DNA of 64,000 nt from Cristatella mucedo (taxonomy: Eukaryota; Bryozoa; Phylactolaemata; Cristatellidae), in contig WPIO01000028.1 in the NCBI GenBank assembly GCA_009760855.2, positions 4,579,501 through 4,643,500 on the forward strand, written 5' to 3'. The notes beneath the pieces were generated by a model, which saw only the letters and a program-made list of their open reading frames with translations, was not told the DNA's origin and searched no databases. Positions 44,046 through 56,356 of the stretch are shown here, one piece after another. Each line of letters starts with the position of its first letter. The stretch's first letter is position 1. A program made the position numbers and the translations under genes.

Positions 44046-44431
44046 AATAATAACTTGTTCGCACTTATGTGTCACTGCATGCGGCAGCCGGACATATGGT
44101 GCTTTAAGAAATTTGGAAGCTCTGGTAAATCACTTTTTCCAACGAGAGTATCAAACGCGAGAAAATAGTTAGCGAACGGACAGAGCCTCGGCAAAAAAAT
44201 GTCAATCCTAGGGTACGGAATAGGCTCTCTCCCCAGTAATCTACGTCCGCATAGGACTTGTCGCCTCGTGCCCTGGGGACCAGGGCAACCTACCAGACGG
44301 ACCATCTCGCGAGGAGGCAGGGTTGGTGAGTCGAGACCGTGCCTTGCTTATAAAGCCACGAGACGCAGGTCGAACGGGCCAATAGAACGTAAGCCACAGT
44401 CGGACAGGCTGGCAAGACGTTCCTCTAGATC

Positions 44432-44510
44432 ACAACCAGCCTAGTGGTAGGATGCTCGCACCTCGCAACCGTGGCCGTGGGTTCGACTCCTGCGGCAAGC
44501 GATCGGAAAG
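44432..44510 (+). mobile_element. tRNA-like SINE head
   Basis: CCAGCCTAGTGGTAGGATGC (A box with CTAGTGGTAGG) and CCGTGGGTTCGACTCCTGCGG (canonical B box). An anticodon-arm-like part lies between. No acceptor stem forms, so it is probably the promoter head of a SINE whose body extends to about 44640. Confidence 0.5.
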
Positions 44511-45208
44511 CGTCGGCATTCGACTGGAAATCCTGTGTAAATCCTTGGAAGAAATGGGAAGCTGCAACGGCATTGCGACCGGGCCGCTTAGACGGCGAAA
44601 GCATTGCTGCCGTCGAGCGAAAAAGAGACCTTTTCTTTAACTGAAATTGCACGACATTTGGATTAAATTTCTTTTCTTTGCATTCTATAGCAATGAAAAT
44701 ACCTTTTAAGCGAAAGAAGAAAGAGATTGGCGCTAAGATTTTAAAGGGGCTTTGAATCGCAGAGAGCGCGAGCTGCTGGAATGCAACGGCCACATTCCAC
44801 TGAAAGATTTGTTTTTAAGTTTACAGTCCCGAGAAGCTCCAGTACATGCCCTTATATCATCATCTATTGTGTAGTAATGCGTTCTTGCACAATAATCTAG
44901 CAAAGCTTTGTGTTATTGTGATGCCCTTATTATGTAAACAATCTAGCACAAGCGTTATGGAATTACGACTATTATGTTTTAATCCAGCGCATGATTTTTT
45001 ATAATTGTGACAGACTAATTAGCAAAATCGCAAGCCTAGCTTATTAAAGAGGTAGGTAAAGATAAGAAGTTTTTGAACCACTTTAAAGAATACAATTTCT
45101 GTCTAGGACTTTTACATATGGCATGGCACTGAGAGCGTGCACAGCATGGCAGGCATAATGGCTGAACGTATCTGTATATCGTACGACCAGAGAATGCACA
45201 TTCTGGTC
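44511..45208. other. Intergenic, possible SINE body then nothing recognised
   Basis: 44511-44640 may be the body of the tRNA-headed element that starts at 44432. The following 570 bases are AT-rich with no supported feature. Confidence 0.35.
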
Positions 45209-45540
<332 letters not shown>

Positions 45541-46077
45541 TTTTGAAGCATCGGCGTTCTAAATAAGCCATATTATGATTTTCAAAACATTAATTTATAG
45601 TTCATGAACTATAATAATGGAGAACCGAGGTTGTCATAGCTTTTGTATGCTAAGGCAGCGCAAAAACCCAGCTCAGATAGTAGTCGGTCAGTTGAGCGGG
45701 CTTTTAAATGAGTGTGATGCCTTGGCTCTCGTTGAAATACCTTTAACCTTCCGGTGACATCGAATAGTCAGTTCAACGCTACAGACACGGAATTTTTATG
45801 CTAAGGTGCTCCTACCTGCTGGCATGCTCAGTTACCATCCGAATACCTGCGTGCATTAGCGCGGCAATTGCACTGCCTCTTTTGCCACATTTTAAGTATC
45901 AGGCTTCACCAGTATTTTTTATACATCCGCCGAGAATAGCACCCTTCACGAGCGCTGTGTCTGTGGCCTACTGAAATTCGTGCCGGAGCTGCATCGTCCT
46001 TTCGGCAAATTTGATGTCGAAAGTGTTGGATAATTGAGGACCCAAAGCAGTCATCTTGTGCTTGCCTCATTGCCTGT

Positions 46078-46116
<39 letters not shown>

Positions 46117-46477
46117 CATGTACCGACGCAAATCTTTTGATTTGGGCTGGTAGAACGCATAAATTATTCCAAGCATTAGGTGTCTGAGAGGCAAATTGGC
46201 TACTTGCTCTGCTAAAACTAGACATTCAAGAAAATTCCCTAATAAACTTCGGAAAATGATAAGAATTGATTAAAATAAACTGTAGCTAATTGGCGAATAG
46301 TGCTGTGCTGAACATAAGTGTATGGCTGCAAAGTACTTTAACTATAATAGCTCTGGGAATCAATCTTACAATTTGTGAGGATCCAGCTGAAATTTCACCT
46401 ATATTAATTGAGAGTCTCGTTTACTCTAGGTCCAGCTGCACGATATTTTTGGAGCAAAGATTAACGGCAGTGATATC
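45541..46477. other. Intergenic with a (TA)n tract
   Basis: (TA)n lies at 46079-46113. The rest of this stretch shows nothing I can support. Confidence 0.5.
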
Positions 46478-46635
46478 GTAGCTAAAATTCGCTGATATGA
46501 TACCCTGTGATCTAGATCGTGGATTCGAGTTCCAAAGGGGGTGATCCTTTATTTCTCTGTTCAAGCTGTGTTGATAGCCGTTAAGGCTATCCTGCCGCTG
46601 TACAAATGAAGCTCTGTTGAATCAGATACAGTTCT
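46478..46635 (+). mobile_element. SINE-1 relic
   Basis: AGATCGTGGATTCGAGTTCC (B-box region), GGGGTGATCCTTTATTTC, GTTGATAGCCGTTAAGGC, CTGCCGCTGTACAAATG and CTGTTGAATCAGATA preserve the SINE-1 block order with many changes. Confidence 0.7.
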
Positions 46636-46924
46636 CTTTTTCTTCTAATAACATACATAATGAAACAACAATGAAGCAGAAAATGAAATTTTCAAATGAC
46701 GGCTGAAAGAGTGATTCTATTTTTTTTAATCCATAAAATACTAAGAGTGATTAAGTAACCATTGTAACGCCAGTGCAGGCCGGGGCTGATTCTCCTTGTG
46801 GTAAAATTGGGAAGCCAGAATGTATTTAATAACTTATGTGACAGTGTGGAAGTGACTACTAGTGATGTACATGTATCTGCATTAGTTTTTACTATCAAAA
46901 TATTCTTATTTTTATTATTATTAT

Positions 46925-47337
46925 TAACCATACCTTGTACAAAGCTCAAGTCCTTCTAAGACCGTACCTGTATGTAGTTCGTATGGTCCCAAAGCCTGGA
47001 ACTCACTCCCGACTTGCGTCACGACGTCTCTTGACTGGTTCAAATTTGAAAAGAAACTAAAAACGCACCTATTTCTCACAACATTTAGAGGGTCCCTGTG
47101 ATTTGTCCTTTACGTGCTGATGCGTGCTGATACTGTGCATGCTGCAACCAACCAAACTTGCATGCTGACCTTGTGCATGTCGCCCCTAACCATGTTGTTC
47201 TTGCTGTTTATTGAGCATGCTACCACTAACCGTTCGATCGTGCTTCCTTTGCAGCAAATCTAGAGTGCCTGGAAAGAGATTGAGTTCTCTGAGGGTGCTA
47301 TATCAAATGCATTATTATTATTATTATTATTATTATC
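46925..47337 (+). mobile_element. L2-1 3' fragment
   Basis: CCCAAAGCCTGGAACTCACTC, CCCGACTTGCGTCACGACG and AGAGGGTCCCTGTGATTTG match the end of ORF2 and the 3' UTR. The hairpin (CTAGAGTGCC...GGGTGCTA) and (ATT)n close it. Confidence 0.88.
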
Positions 47338-48327
47338 TGGAACCTTAACCTTGACTAATAATGGCACTAGCGAAGTGGTCACTATTCCCTTGGCAGTCAC
47401 AACCGCTATGTAGCCTATAACTGTCATTGCTGGCCTCAAGATTGTTACTATACAAGCTGTAGAAGTAATGTCCGGCGCTGAGGATTATAAAAATAATAAG
47501 TGTTTTTTCCTTCCACCCAAAGTGATCCACGCATTTCTCAGCTCACAGTAAGAGCAGCAGTTGCGAATGGTGTTAGTAAAGCATAAGTATTAAGCATAAG
47601 CATAAGTATGCTGAGACGAGCATGCAAAAAGCACAGAAAAGAATTCCCACGGGGCCACCGGTTGGTTCGTAGGACACTTAGCTGCAAACAAATGCGGAGT
47701 CGTGCACCAGTAACCATGAAAGAATGAAGAAAAAATAGACAAACTCGCTGGGGTTATGTGACTTTGGCAGAACTGCACATTTTGCAGAGGCTTTTCTGCC
47801 GGCCTGAACGTGAAATTTTGTGCTTCATCATTCGGTCCAAAATGTCTCGTGCTATTTCGTGCTATTAGCTAGTTCGCCCCGCATTTAGCGAAAAACTCTC
47901 TAGTTACCTGCTTTCGAGAAAGATGGGAGCGAAAGCTTGCTCCGGTCAGGAGTTAGGGTACAGTGGAGCGACGTCCGGGTCTTCCGGGCTTTCCGTGAGA
48001 CTTCGTTACGCCAGAACCAACGTCGCTAGTCACGTGCTTTGCTGTTTGGACCCTGCGTCTATGGGGTTTGCGCCCCTGCATAGACTTTGGTGTATTAAGT
48101 GCCGGTGGTATGTCCCCGGCAAGAGCGTCAGCCTCGATGAGAGCTTGTCAGGAGTGTAGGGATACAACTGAACTAGCGACGCGCAGCAGCGACATTGTGG
48201 ACCTACGAGTAAAGTTTGCTAGCATCCTCTATTGGCGATTAGCCACTCGATCCAGCTCGACGCTGACGAACTCGCGACCCTCAGAGGTAACGTAGCTCGG
48301 TAGAATGGCGCCCGAGACGCTCTAGGC
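47338..48327. other. Intergenic, nothing recognised
   Basis: There is no repeat family or exon that I can support. Base composition rises in GC after about 47900 toward the promoter region of gene C. Confidence 0.35.
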
Positions 48328-48512
48328 CAGCAGTTCTCAACCTTCTTAATTCCGCGACTCTTTAATACCGTAACTCGTGTTGTGGTGATCCCCAACCAAA
48401 AAATTACTGTGCAAAATGTGGAAGTGCGTGTTTTCCCATGGTCGAAAGCGACCCGTGTAAAAAGGTCGTTTGACCCTCAAAGAGGTCGCGACCCACAGGC
48501 TGAGAACCGCTG
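48328..48512. mobile_element. SPIN-like hAT MITE
   Basis: This is a 185-bp element with terminal inverted repeats CAGCAGTTCTCAACC (left) and, complemented, CAGCGGTTCTCAGCC (right). Internal words GTTGTGGTGATCCCCAACCA, AAAAGGTCGTTTGACCC and AGAGGTCGCGACCCACAGG follow the order of the SPIN (SPACE INVADERS) hAT MITEs as I remember them. The 8-bp flanks CTCTAGGC and CTTTTGGC agree at six of eight positions, as for an aged hAT target duplication. It has no coding capacity and depends on a hAT transposase supplied elsewhere. Confidence 0.85.
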
Positions 48513-48863
48513 CTTTTGGCGGAGAGACATACTTCTTGTGCACTCCCGCACCTAACCGCCAGTCGGCAGTTGGCGACGCTCTTCAACAGCAGTGAAGCCC
48601 ACCTATCGTCATCTCCCCGCGGGCGTTTGGTGTCAAGAGTATGGCTGCGTAGCTGCTTAGTCCGCAGCGACGGGCGTTAACCAGCAGCGTAGCCCACCGC
48701 CGGCGCATACCTCGGCTGGATGATAATGGAAAGGAGTGGTTGTCGGCGAGGCACCAGCCAATCGGAGCGTCGCGTTTGAGCGCAGCGGCTGCTGCAGGGC
48801 GGCACCCTTTGTCCCTGTTAAGTCGGTGGAAACGACTTCAGCCTGCCCACTCGGCAGATTGCG

Positions 48864-49023
48864 ATGGGTTGCAAATGGACGTGGCTCTGCGGTCTCGCGG
48901 CGCTCGCCGCCGCCCTGGTCGCATACCGCCGATGGGACGCCGTGTACGTGCCGTCAGGAATCCTCAGCGAAGACCGGCTGCCGGCGAAACTCGTGCACTT
49001 ACTTCGCGGCAATCCACACGCTG
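48864..49023 (+). CDS. AADAC-like hydrolase gene C, exon 1 (membrane anchor)
   Basis: ATG 48864 gives MGCKWTWLCGLAALAAALVA followed by YRRWDAVYVPSGILSEDR and LPAKLVHLLRGNPHA. This is a type II membrane anchor and linker parallel to gene B exon 1. The donor is CTG|GTGAGC at 49024. That leaves one base of a codon, while the next exon (59663) begins in phase 0, so the phases do not agree by one base. Either a base is missing or extra near the end of this exon, or another donor is used (a GC-type site at 49020 would fit the phase but is weak), or another exon intervenes. The homology of the anchor itself is good. Confidence 0.75.
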
Positions 49024-49081
49024 GTGAGCTCACCGACGGGCGTTGTGCAGCGGTCGGCGCACTCGCTCGAAGAACCCGCGT

Positions 49082-49181
49082 CCTCTGCCCGCGAGCCGCG
49101 TGCGTGCGTGCGACCGCCTCTCCGTCGGCTACCCTCTGCCCGCGAGCTGCGCGCGTGCGACCGCCTCTCCGTCGGCTACGT
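49082..49181 (+). repeat. Two-copy GC-rich tandem repeat in intron 1 of gene C
   Basis: CCTCTGCCCGCGAG...TCCGTCGGCTAC occurs at 49082-49132 and again, four bases shorter inside, at 49133-49180. GGTCGGTCGGTCGG follows. It is a local slippage or tandem duplication. Confidence 0.85.
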
Positions 49182-50061
49182 CGACCGTCGGTCGGTCGGT
49201 CGGCCATTGCCCGGCAGAACGGCGAAGGTTCGCTCAGCGCCGCGAATGCTCGCCGAGTTTTTTCCAATCCAGTCCCGGCAGTCGGGGGAGGGGCGGGACC
49301 GAGGCCGAAAAGAGGAGGCGGTACCAGCATCCGACTCGCCACGTGCCCCGTGCGCCGGAGGTCCACCCAGGATTGGGCCACCGAAGGGGATTGAGCCTAC
49401 CTTACCCGGAGGTGGACAATCCTAGGAGAGCTGACCGGGGCTGCGCGCCGATGACGGGCGGCGGCGCAGGCGCAGGGAGCTATTTCTCTTTCGAGCGCCG
49501 GCAGTGGGCGAGGAGTTTTCGCCGCGTCGCCTCCATCCGACCTCGTGCGCGCGTCCCGCAGCGCGTCCCGCTTACTGGACGCCTGCCGCCCAGTCGCTCG
49601 GTCGGGGCGCGCTCGCGCTCGGCCGGCCTCGAGCGATGCAGGAGCCCAGGCAGCGCTGCAGACTCGCTGTAACGCAGTTTCGGCGACCTTCATTTCCTTC
49701 GTTCCACCGAAAACGCAGCGCACGCAGCGGGTGCCAGTCCTCTCAAGACTAGTGACCGGCAGCGCTAGAGCCAGCGCGTCGTGGCGCGTCTTACGAGTCG
49801 CAGACGGCGCCGGTATGGCCGGGTGGTCGCAGAGCGTGGCGGCGGCAGCAGTACAGGGCGCTCGTACTTTAATGGAACAAGTCTATCCTTAGCGTTGAGC
49901 AAAATATTCGATAACCGCAGAGGGCTACATCAGCACAGCACCAGCTGCGACGTACTACGAACAAAGACATGCCTTTTGTGGTGCACGGATACGCCCACAC
50001 CAAGTGCCCATCGCAAGTAAAGAATGTACTTTACCAAAGTGACTAGTGAAGCGACTTAATT

Positions 50062-50190
50062 GCGAATGTTTTTATCAAGCATGATATTACTCACCATTCA
50101 ATCGCGTTTCCCTTTGCAGCAAATGTAAAGCGCCTAGAAAGAGATTGAGTTCTCTGAGGGTGCTTTATCAAGTGCATTATTATTATTATT
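50062..50190 (+). mobile_element. L2-1 3'-end fragment
   Basis: TATCAAGCATGATATTACTC, AAAGCGCCTAGAAAGAGATTG, TTCTCTGAGGGTGC and (ATT)n form only the last about 125 bases of L2-1. It is in intron 1 of gene C, sense. Confidence 0.9.
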
Positions 50191-52020
50191 AAGTACCTGT
50201 ACGCACTGCTGGATGGACGAGGCAAACCTTACCGACTTCGCTGGCCAGAAGTACTACAGCTCGCCTGGCACACTACGCTACGTCTTGGATGGCGGGAACT
50301 TTCTGAGCAGTATCGGGTTTCGCGTAGCTTGAAATCTGAGTCTCTAGCCAATCTTCTGCAATAAGCGAAAGAAGAGGCTCAAATGAACATACATGCTCAA
50401 GCACCAGAAGCCCGAACCCAAAGTCGGCGAGGCACATCGCGCGACGTAGTGGTTTCGCTCCGAAGGGGATTAAGCACCGTCACTTCTGCGATGCAATTTC
50501 GGCTTCCCCTGTAGCCTAGCCAACGCGGCCTAATTGGGCGCTTGTTTGTTCCGGTTGGCTGGGCGAGAAATGGGCACGAAGATGCCCCAGTTTCATTTGC
50601 CAGCTCCGGGCGACGGTCTCCACCCTCTCCCCCACCCGCCTCAAATTTTGTACGTCACCGCTGCAATACTTTCTCACTGTTTCTAATTCGCTCCGCGATG
50701 CCGGTTTTTATAACTCTTGTGTAGCAATTGCTTCCCAAGTTACTCCTCGGTAACTTGTCCATTTCTTTCGTTATGCTCTCCCCCTGTACGCAGAGGCAGC
50801 TAGGAATTTTGCTCCGATTGAATCGCCAGAGGATGATCTGAAGCGACACGCGAACTATTACTCAGGCTTTGGTTTTCCGTGTAATACCGGGCTGCTGCGT
50901 GTCGCCCACCTCAGCCACCCCCGTCACCCCAACAGCTTGAGTAGGCAGATCTGAATACATTGAACCTTCAGACCGCATTTAATTACATGCGAGGGCATAT
51001 ATGCCTCAGGAGCCTGCGAGCACTGGGCGCACTTCCTACGGGCAAGATGAAGAGGCTAAACAAACCGGTATCGTAATTGATGGAACAATGCTACACGAGC
51101 TTGAGATTGTGATTGCCACATCGCCACCGTGGAGCACTCGCAACTCCATTCTGAGGCTACATTCCATTTCAGCAGTCCATACAAGGTTAAAGTGTATATA
51201 TTTGGCGGGTTTGGTTTGGGATACTAGGGACAAGAAGAATCCAGGCCTTTTAAGTATTGGTCTAACGACGGCCGATATGGAGAACTTGGGTACAAACCGT
51301 TTTTACAGAGGAGCATTACAAATCTTGGTTATGCCTGGGCCAAGTTGGTCTGTCAGTAAAGACTACAGAGATGATGGTACAGGGTCTTCAGGAGACGAGC
51401 TCTGTTTACTAAAACTTAATAAGGCAGCCATATCTCACGCAGGCAGAATGAATCTAAGAATGGCGACCTTTAGATAGGTACGAGAGAAAAACAATTGCAT
51501 AAGTTTTCTATTTCAGGGCGTGGACCGTCACTAGTTATTGCAGGCATATCGTAGGGTCCGCTATTTGGCGGTTCCGGTTCTTTAGTTTTAACCTCTAACC
51601 TCGAACTGCATAAGTCGCTTGCCCCAGCTAATAATCCCCTACTAACCGGCCGACAAAAAGCGGCTGGTTTCGGCGACCAGTTATGGCTGCTTATAATTTA
51701 ACCGCAAATCATTCTAAAATGTTTGCAGTATACCGGCAGAGCACCGGGAGTAGGGACAGACGCTTATCGCGGTCGCAAGTCTAGTCGGGCCGCCAGGCAC
51801 CGCCTAGTAACGTCACCCGTTTCCTCGCCGACACCCCTCGGGGGGGGGGCAATATAGAAACGGCTGCGTATTTGGGTTGGCAGGATCTGGGACGCGGCGA
51901 AGAGCGCGTAGCAGCATTCGCAGAGTGAGAGCAGCAGCAGCAACCGCGAGCTCTATTGGTGGCGATTTACACGTGCGTCTCCTCGGCGGGCGCCTGGTCC
52001 CACGTCTCTTTCGTGGGTGC
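50191..52020. other. Intron 1 of gene C, unrecognised; one open frame at 51001-51477
   Basis: An uninterrupted frame of 158 codons (51001-51477, plus) is long for this base composition but shows no motif, signal or repeat I can name. A run of ten G lies at about 51840-51849. Nothing else can be supported. Confidence 0.3.
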
Positions 52021-52130
52021 CTCGCCAGCCTACGTCGCTTCACAGGCCAGTGTCGCCTCGCCAGCCTACGTCGCTTCGCAGGCCAGTGTCGCCTCGCCCG
52101 CCGGCGTCACCGGGCAGACCGCGGTCGCCG
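52021..52130. repeat. 36-bp tandem repeat (two full units and a partial third)
   Basis: CTCGCCAGCCTACGTCGC starts units at 52021 and 52057, and CTCGCCCGCCGGCGTC starts the partial unit at 52093. The period is a multiple of three, so open frames run through it, but no gene is evident. Confidence 0.92.
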
Positions 52131-53029
52131 GCCAGCTGTTCCGTCGCTGCCGCCGGCTTCCACACTTCACCTGTCGACGACCGCTGCAGCGCTGCCGCCG
52201 TCTGCGACTGCCGCGTCGCCACTGACTTCTGACTTTTTTCACCTGTCGCCGCCTGCTTTTCTACCTTCCTGGCACCTAGCAGGTGCCGACTGTCGGTGCC
52301 TCTCTCTGCTCACCTGCCGGGCTTTCGGTAGCTCTCAGAAAAGCGCCGCACGCAACTGGTTGCACTCTTCCTGCGCCGCTTTGGAAAGATTCGCAGCGAA
52401 CGGAGAAGGCACCGCATTGCAGGAATAGCGGCATACAAACGCGGCCGCGTAAGTATGCTGCTCTGCTAGACACGCCTTTCGCTGTTCAGAAGCCAGCCGA
52501 CGAAGTCACTGAACCCGTTAAAAGACTGGAAAAGCACTTTCGTGCAGGTCGAAATAGCTTAAGATTTCAGCGGGCAATAATAACCGATGACTAAGTTTAG
52601 TCAGTAGGTCTAACGCAGGCTCTGCAGTGAAACGAACGTGTCGGCACAGGCTGCTCGCATACTGATCGAGAAGCAGGCACTACATCGCTCAACGCTTGCA
52701 GGATGTAATACAATGTAGATCGCTGTAACGATCAGAGAGCGGCGCAGGCAGTCCGCCCTCGATGCCACGGTTAAGAGCCGCTCATTCTGCACTGTCTCGA
52801 GGTTCTGCCAGGCAGACATCACTACCGCACGCAACCGGCGAACGATAGGCTGGACTAGTAGAATATTCGAAGGTTTTTAAGAGCACGAAACCGACAAAAA
52901 TCCACAATCGCTGCCCATCATCGCTCAGCCTATGAGGATTGTTGAGGTTTGCATCGATCTATTTAAGCTAAGGCCATGTCTAAATTGTGTACATAGGTAT
53001 TTTAGAACACAAAATAAACGTAAGGTAAA

Positions 53030-53165
53030 TCTAATTTATTTGTATAGCGTCATAAGAGAACATAGTCTCTATCACGGCGCTTCCCATATGCCGCAGGGCT
53101 ATAGGCCAAGATCTCGATCGTCGAAGGCGAGCACGTGAACCCCTGGGCCAAGCCACAGCGGTACA
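53030..53165 (-). mobile_element. SINE-2 copy, diverged, minus strand
   Basis: AATTTATTTGTATAGCGTCATAAG, CATAGTCTCTATCACGGCGC, GATCTCGATCGTCGAAGG and GAACCCCTGGGCCAAGCC fit the family. Confidence 0.8.
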
Positions 53166-53334
53166 ATTTACCCAAAAGTGTTGATGTAACCATGTAGCTC
53201 TGATGCCACAATGGCTACTTTTCTGAGCGTTTCTCTAAGTTCTTAGTAGGTAAGATAGAAGAGATTAACTACTCCACCCCGCCACTGCCGTCCCTTACAC
53301 ACTGCCACCCGAATTTACCCTCTTCTGTACTCTA

Positions 53335-53570
53335 CACCTCCGCACCTGTCTCTATTGAACTCATTTCTAAAAGGGATTCCGGCTAAAATGGCCACTAGCC
53401 CTCCAGATCCTGTCCCAATAGTTCTCTTTATGAGGTGCATAGACCTGTTGCTGCCCATCATAATAATACCGAAAATATGCCTGCTGTTAAAGGCAAAGTT
53501 TATTTCCCTTGTAAAACAGTTGTTGTCAGACCACTCGTTTAAAAGCCGAGGTTAGCTTTAGGAAAAAGGT
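53335..53570 (+). mobile_element. L2-1 relic, pre-RT region
   Basis: The frame fragment SPPDPVPIVLFMRCIDLLLP corresponds to SPLDPFPTVLLLRCIGLLLP in the copy at 26775. It is short and degraded, with a small ATAATAATA insertion. Confidence 0.75.
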
Positions 53571-53607
53571 AAATTTGGTTCGTCTTTTTTTTACCATCCT
53601 CTCCAAT

Positions 53608-53700
53608 AATAATAATAATGCACTTGATAAAGCGCCCTCAGAGAACTTAATCTCTTTCTAGGCGCTTTACATTTGCTGCAAAGTGAAATGCACTTGAACA
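53608..53700 (-). mobile_element. L2-1 3'-end fragment, minus strand
   Basis: AATAATAATAATGCACTTG, TAAAGCGCCCTCAGAG and CTTTCTAGGCGCTTTACATTTG are the (ATT)n tail and hairpin in reverse. Confidence 0.9.
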
Positions 53701-56274
53701 AGTGGTAGCCTTGCGTGTACAAGAATACATATATTCGTAAGGTCTTGCTAACAACTTCTGATCGGAGTATAAAACTAACCAATCCGCAGAAACTGCTCTG
53801 CTGAGCGTATAAAATGGCTCTCTGAAAAATGCTGATCAATATAAGACTTAACGGGGTAAGTCGGCTAGTAGTGGGAGTTATCCCCCAAAATGGCCGCTAA
53901 TAGGGGAGTTATCCCCCCAAAAGCACATTTATTAAATATTGTACGAAGACCAGTGAACTGAATGGCATGAAAATTGGCAAGAAGAACACTGGTAGCATTA
54001 GCTATCGTTTGATGTGATATAGCTGCTGTTTTGACCTTCTGATGACCTTTAAAAGTCCAAGGTCACGTATAGCTGCTGGTAAAAGGCAGCTCCACATTTT
54101 TCCGATCAATTTTTTTTTTGTAGAAATATAGCAAACCACTCAAAAAATGAAAGACATTCGACTGGACACTCCCCCAATAAAACATTTAAAAACAAAAATT
54201 TGACATCTCAAACTGTTGTCATCACGAACACAGCCCACGGACACTTTGTAACAGGCACATTATATGCATACACACCCATCATGCGTAGATGCACAGGGGG
54301 AGAGTGTCGAGACAGGTGAGCTCCAGCTATATTCCATGTTTCACACAGATCGGCCCAGTATCGACCAAGTTGTACAATTTACCAGGTACCAAGTACTACT
54401 GCTGTGAGCACTCAGAGAAGCCAACTTAAGCTGCCAAAGCATGTAGGTGACATGGAATAACAAGTGTTACTATATTTGTCGCCATACAACAACGAAACAC
54501 ATACTTAAGAGCATGTACTTCGAATTTCACGTTGATTGGGTCACAAGTAGCCTACCTGTGACATTTTTACGCCATGTGATTGAAAGGATGACAAAGGCTT
54601 AGCACGACAAACAGCCAGTTTTGACCAAAACAAGTCTATCTACTGAGGTCCAATATGCATGCGATAAGGCTGCAATGATTATGTAACTACAATCAATCAT
54701 ATATTCCAAAGTTTTAAGGTTATCGGATCATTATTTTAGGAGATATGACGTAAATGAGAGCAGGCATTGGACTGTCGTTAGCATATAAACTTGAGAACTC
54801 CAAGCCATAACTAAAAGGCGGCACTAGGGAACGCTATTATCGCACGAAAAATTCAATAAATAGATAAATATAGATCTTAGGAATAAATCAACCTAACAAG
54901 ATCCTTATACAGCCTAAGCAGATCGTATCCGCGATAGGTCTCATACCTCAGGCCGGCAATCCAGGCTACAGCCGGGCGGCTCACCGGCATTCACCAATAC
55001 AAATATCTAACTATTAACGAAATAAATGAGAACTTGAAATCACCTAAATTTCCTTGAATAGAAATGAATCAACATTTTCAGACTGGCTTCCAGTAAACGA
55101 CGCGCTAGTTCCATCCAAGTCACCACGCTGACCGGCTGCCGAACACAGGACCACCCGCGGCCGTCGCCTCGTGCGTTATGGCGTCTACAGGAACTGGATC
55201 AGCTGTCCCAGGATTCATGCGGTGCCGTGATAATGGACTCCTTAGTTACGGCGGCCCCGGCAGCAGCAAGTTCTCAATACATTATCCCTAATGTCTACTG
55301 GCCGAATGACAGTCACTTCCGGTTTGTGATCCGATGTAAACATACCAATGTAAACAGGTTTCTGCCAAGTAAATAAGGAGTGGGCCTTGGAATGCCGTTT
55401 ACCGCCGGTTGCTATGGGCGGGGCGGGGACGCAGAGGCGGGACTAGGCACCCTGCCGATAGGGGGTTTACTCTTTTATGATCTTGTTATACTACCAGTCG
55501 GAAGTGTGATCTCGAGGGGCGTGTCATTTCCGGGAAATTTAAACGTTTTATCATTCTTCGCAGTTATTTTTTGAGGGTCCATTTAGGGCTAAGTAGCTTA
55601 TATTCGTAGAGTTCACCAGAAAACCGCAGTTACGGCTCAGTTATTTGTCAAAGAAAATTATTGTGTTGAGCTCGATGTACTACTTCCAGTTTAAGTAGGT
55701 CTTACATAAGAATTTTATTGACCATGTTCCAGTCATCTGACAACCACCAAAATTTGAGCTTGCATTTATAACTAGTTTATCTTTAATGTGCGAATTTGGA
55801 AAAAATTGACCATTTTTTGGAACCTACCCCGGTTATTTCGGAGGCTACCCCCGTTTGCTCGTTTTCCGAAGATCTCGCAGCAACATTCGACACAATTGAC
55901 CACTAGATCCTTCTTATACGGTTCTAGGACGATTCATCTTCGGGCTATTCAGCCACTGACTGTTTATCCCAGACAATTCATCCAGAGTACGTATCATCCA
56001 CGGACGATTCATTCACTGACTGTTCATGCTGACAAGAAATCCTAAATCCCAAACCCTAATTAAAGGTATTTGTTTCAATAATGCTTCCAGCGCAGTCCTT
56101 CAGTATTTAATTTTAACAAGTTTAAATATTATTCTGGATAAATCTTCAGTGGATGAATCGTCCAGACACCTTCCGGTACACCTCTTGAAAGCTTAGGTAT
56201 CACCGCAACAGTGCTAAACTAAATTAGGTCCCATTTTAGTCATTGATATCAAAATGTAGATGTAAATGGCTATC
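53701..56274. other. Intron 1 of gene C, no recognised features
   Basis: A two-fold short repeat GGAGTTATCCCCC (about 53876 and 53907) and scattered words CGATTCATC and CACTGACTGTT (55920-56030, related to GGATGAATCGTCC at 56152) are all that I notice. No gene or known repeat family is supported. Confidence 0.4.
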
Positions 56275-56356
56275 GGTCATCCGGGGAGCCCTGATAATAT
56301 TGGGTACCTCAGGGTTTGATCGGGGGCCCTTATTTTTGGTTATCTATACTCTGCTG

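Larger units (their letters stand above)
48540..49860 (+). promoter_or_regulatory. GC- and CpG-rich block around exon 1 of gene C
   Basis: The block is strongly richer in G, C and CpG than its surroundings and spans the start codon at 48864. A CCAAT box (CCAGCCAATCGG, about 48754-48765) lies about 100 bp upstream of the ATG. It is a likely promoter/CpG-island region. Long open frames in it reflect lack of stop codons at high GC and are not called as genes. Confidence 0.5.

Noticed and set aside
44432-44510. Functional tRNA gene on the plus strand
   Set aside because: A canonical B box is present, but the acceptor stem does not pair; a SINE head is more likely.
48736-49672. Several overlapping open frames of 170-230 codons
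   Set aside because: High GC content and a tandem repeat remove stop codons in all frames. Only 48864-49023 shows homology (AADAC anchor exon); the rest changes character after the GTGAGC donor.
52440-52594. Retroelement gag-like peptide (VTEPVKRLEKHFRAGRN)
   Set aside because: It is too short and has no zinc knuckle, protease or LTR nearby, so I do not call an LTR element.
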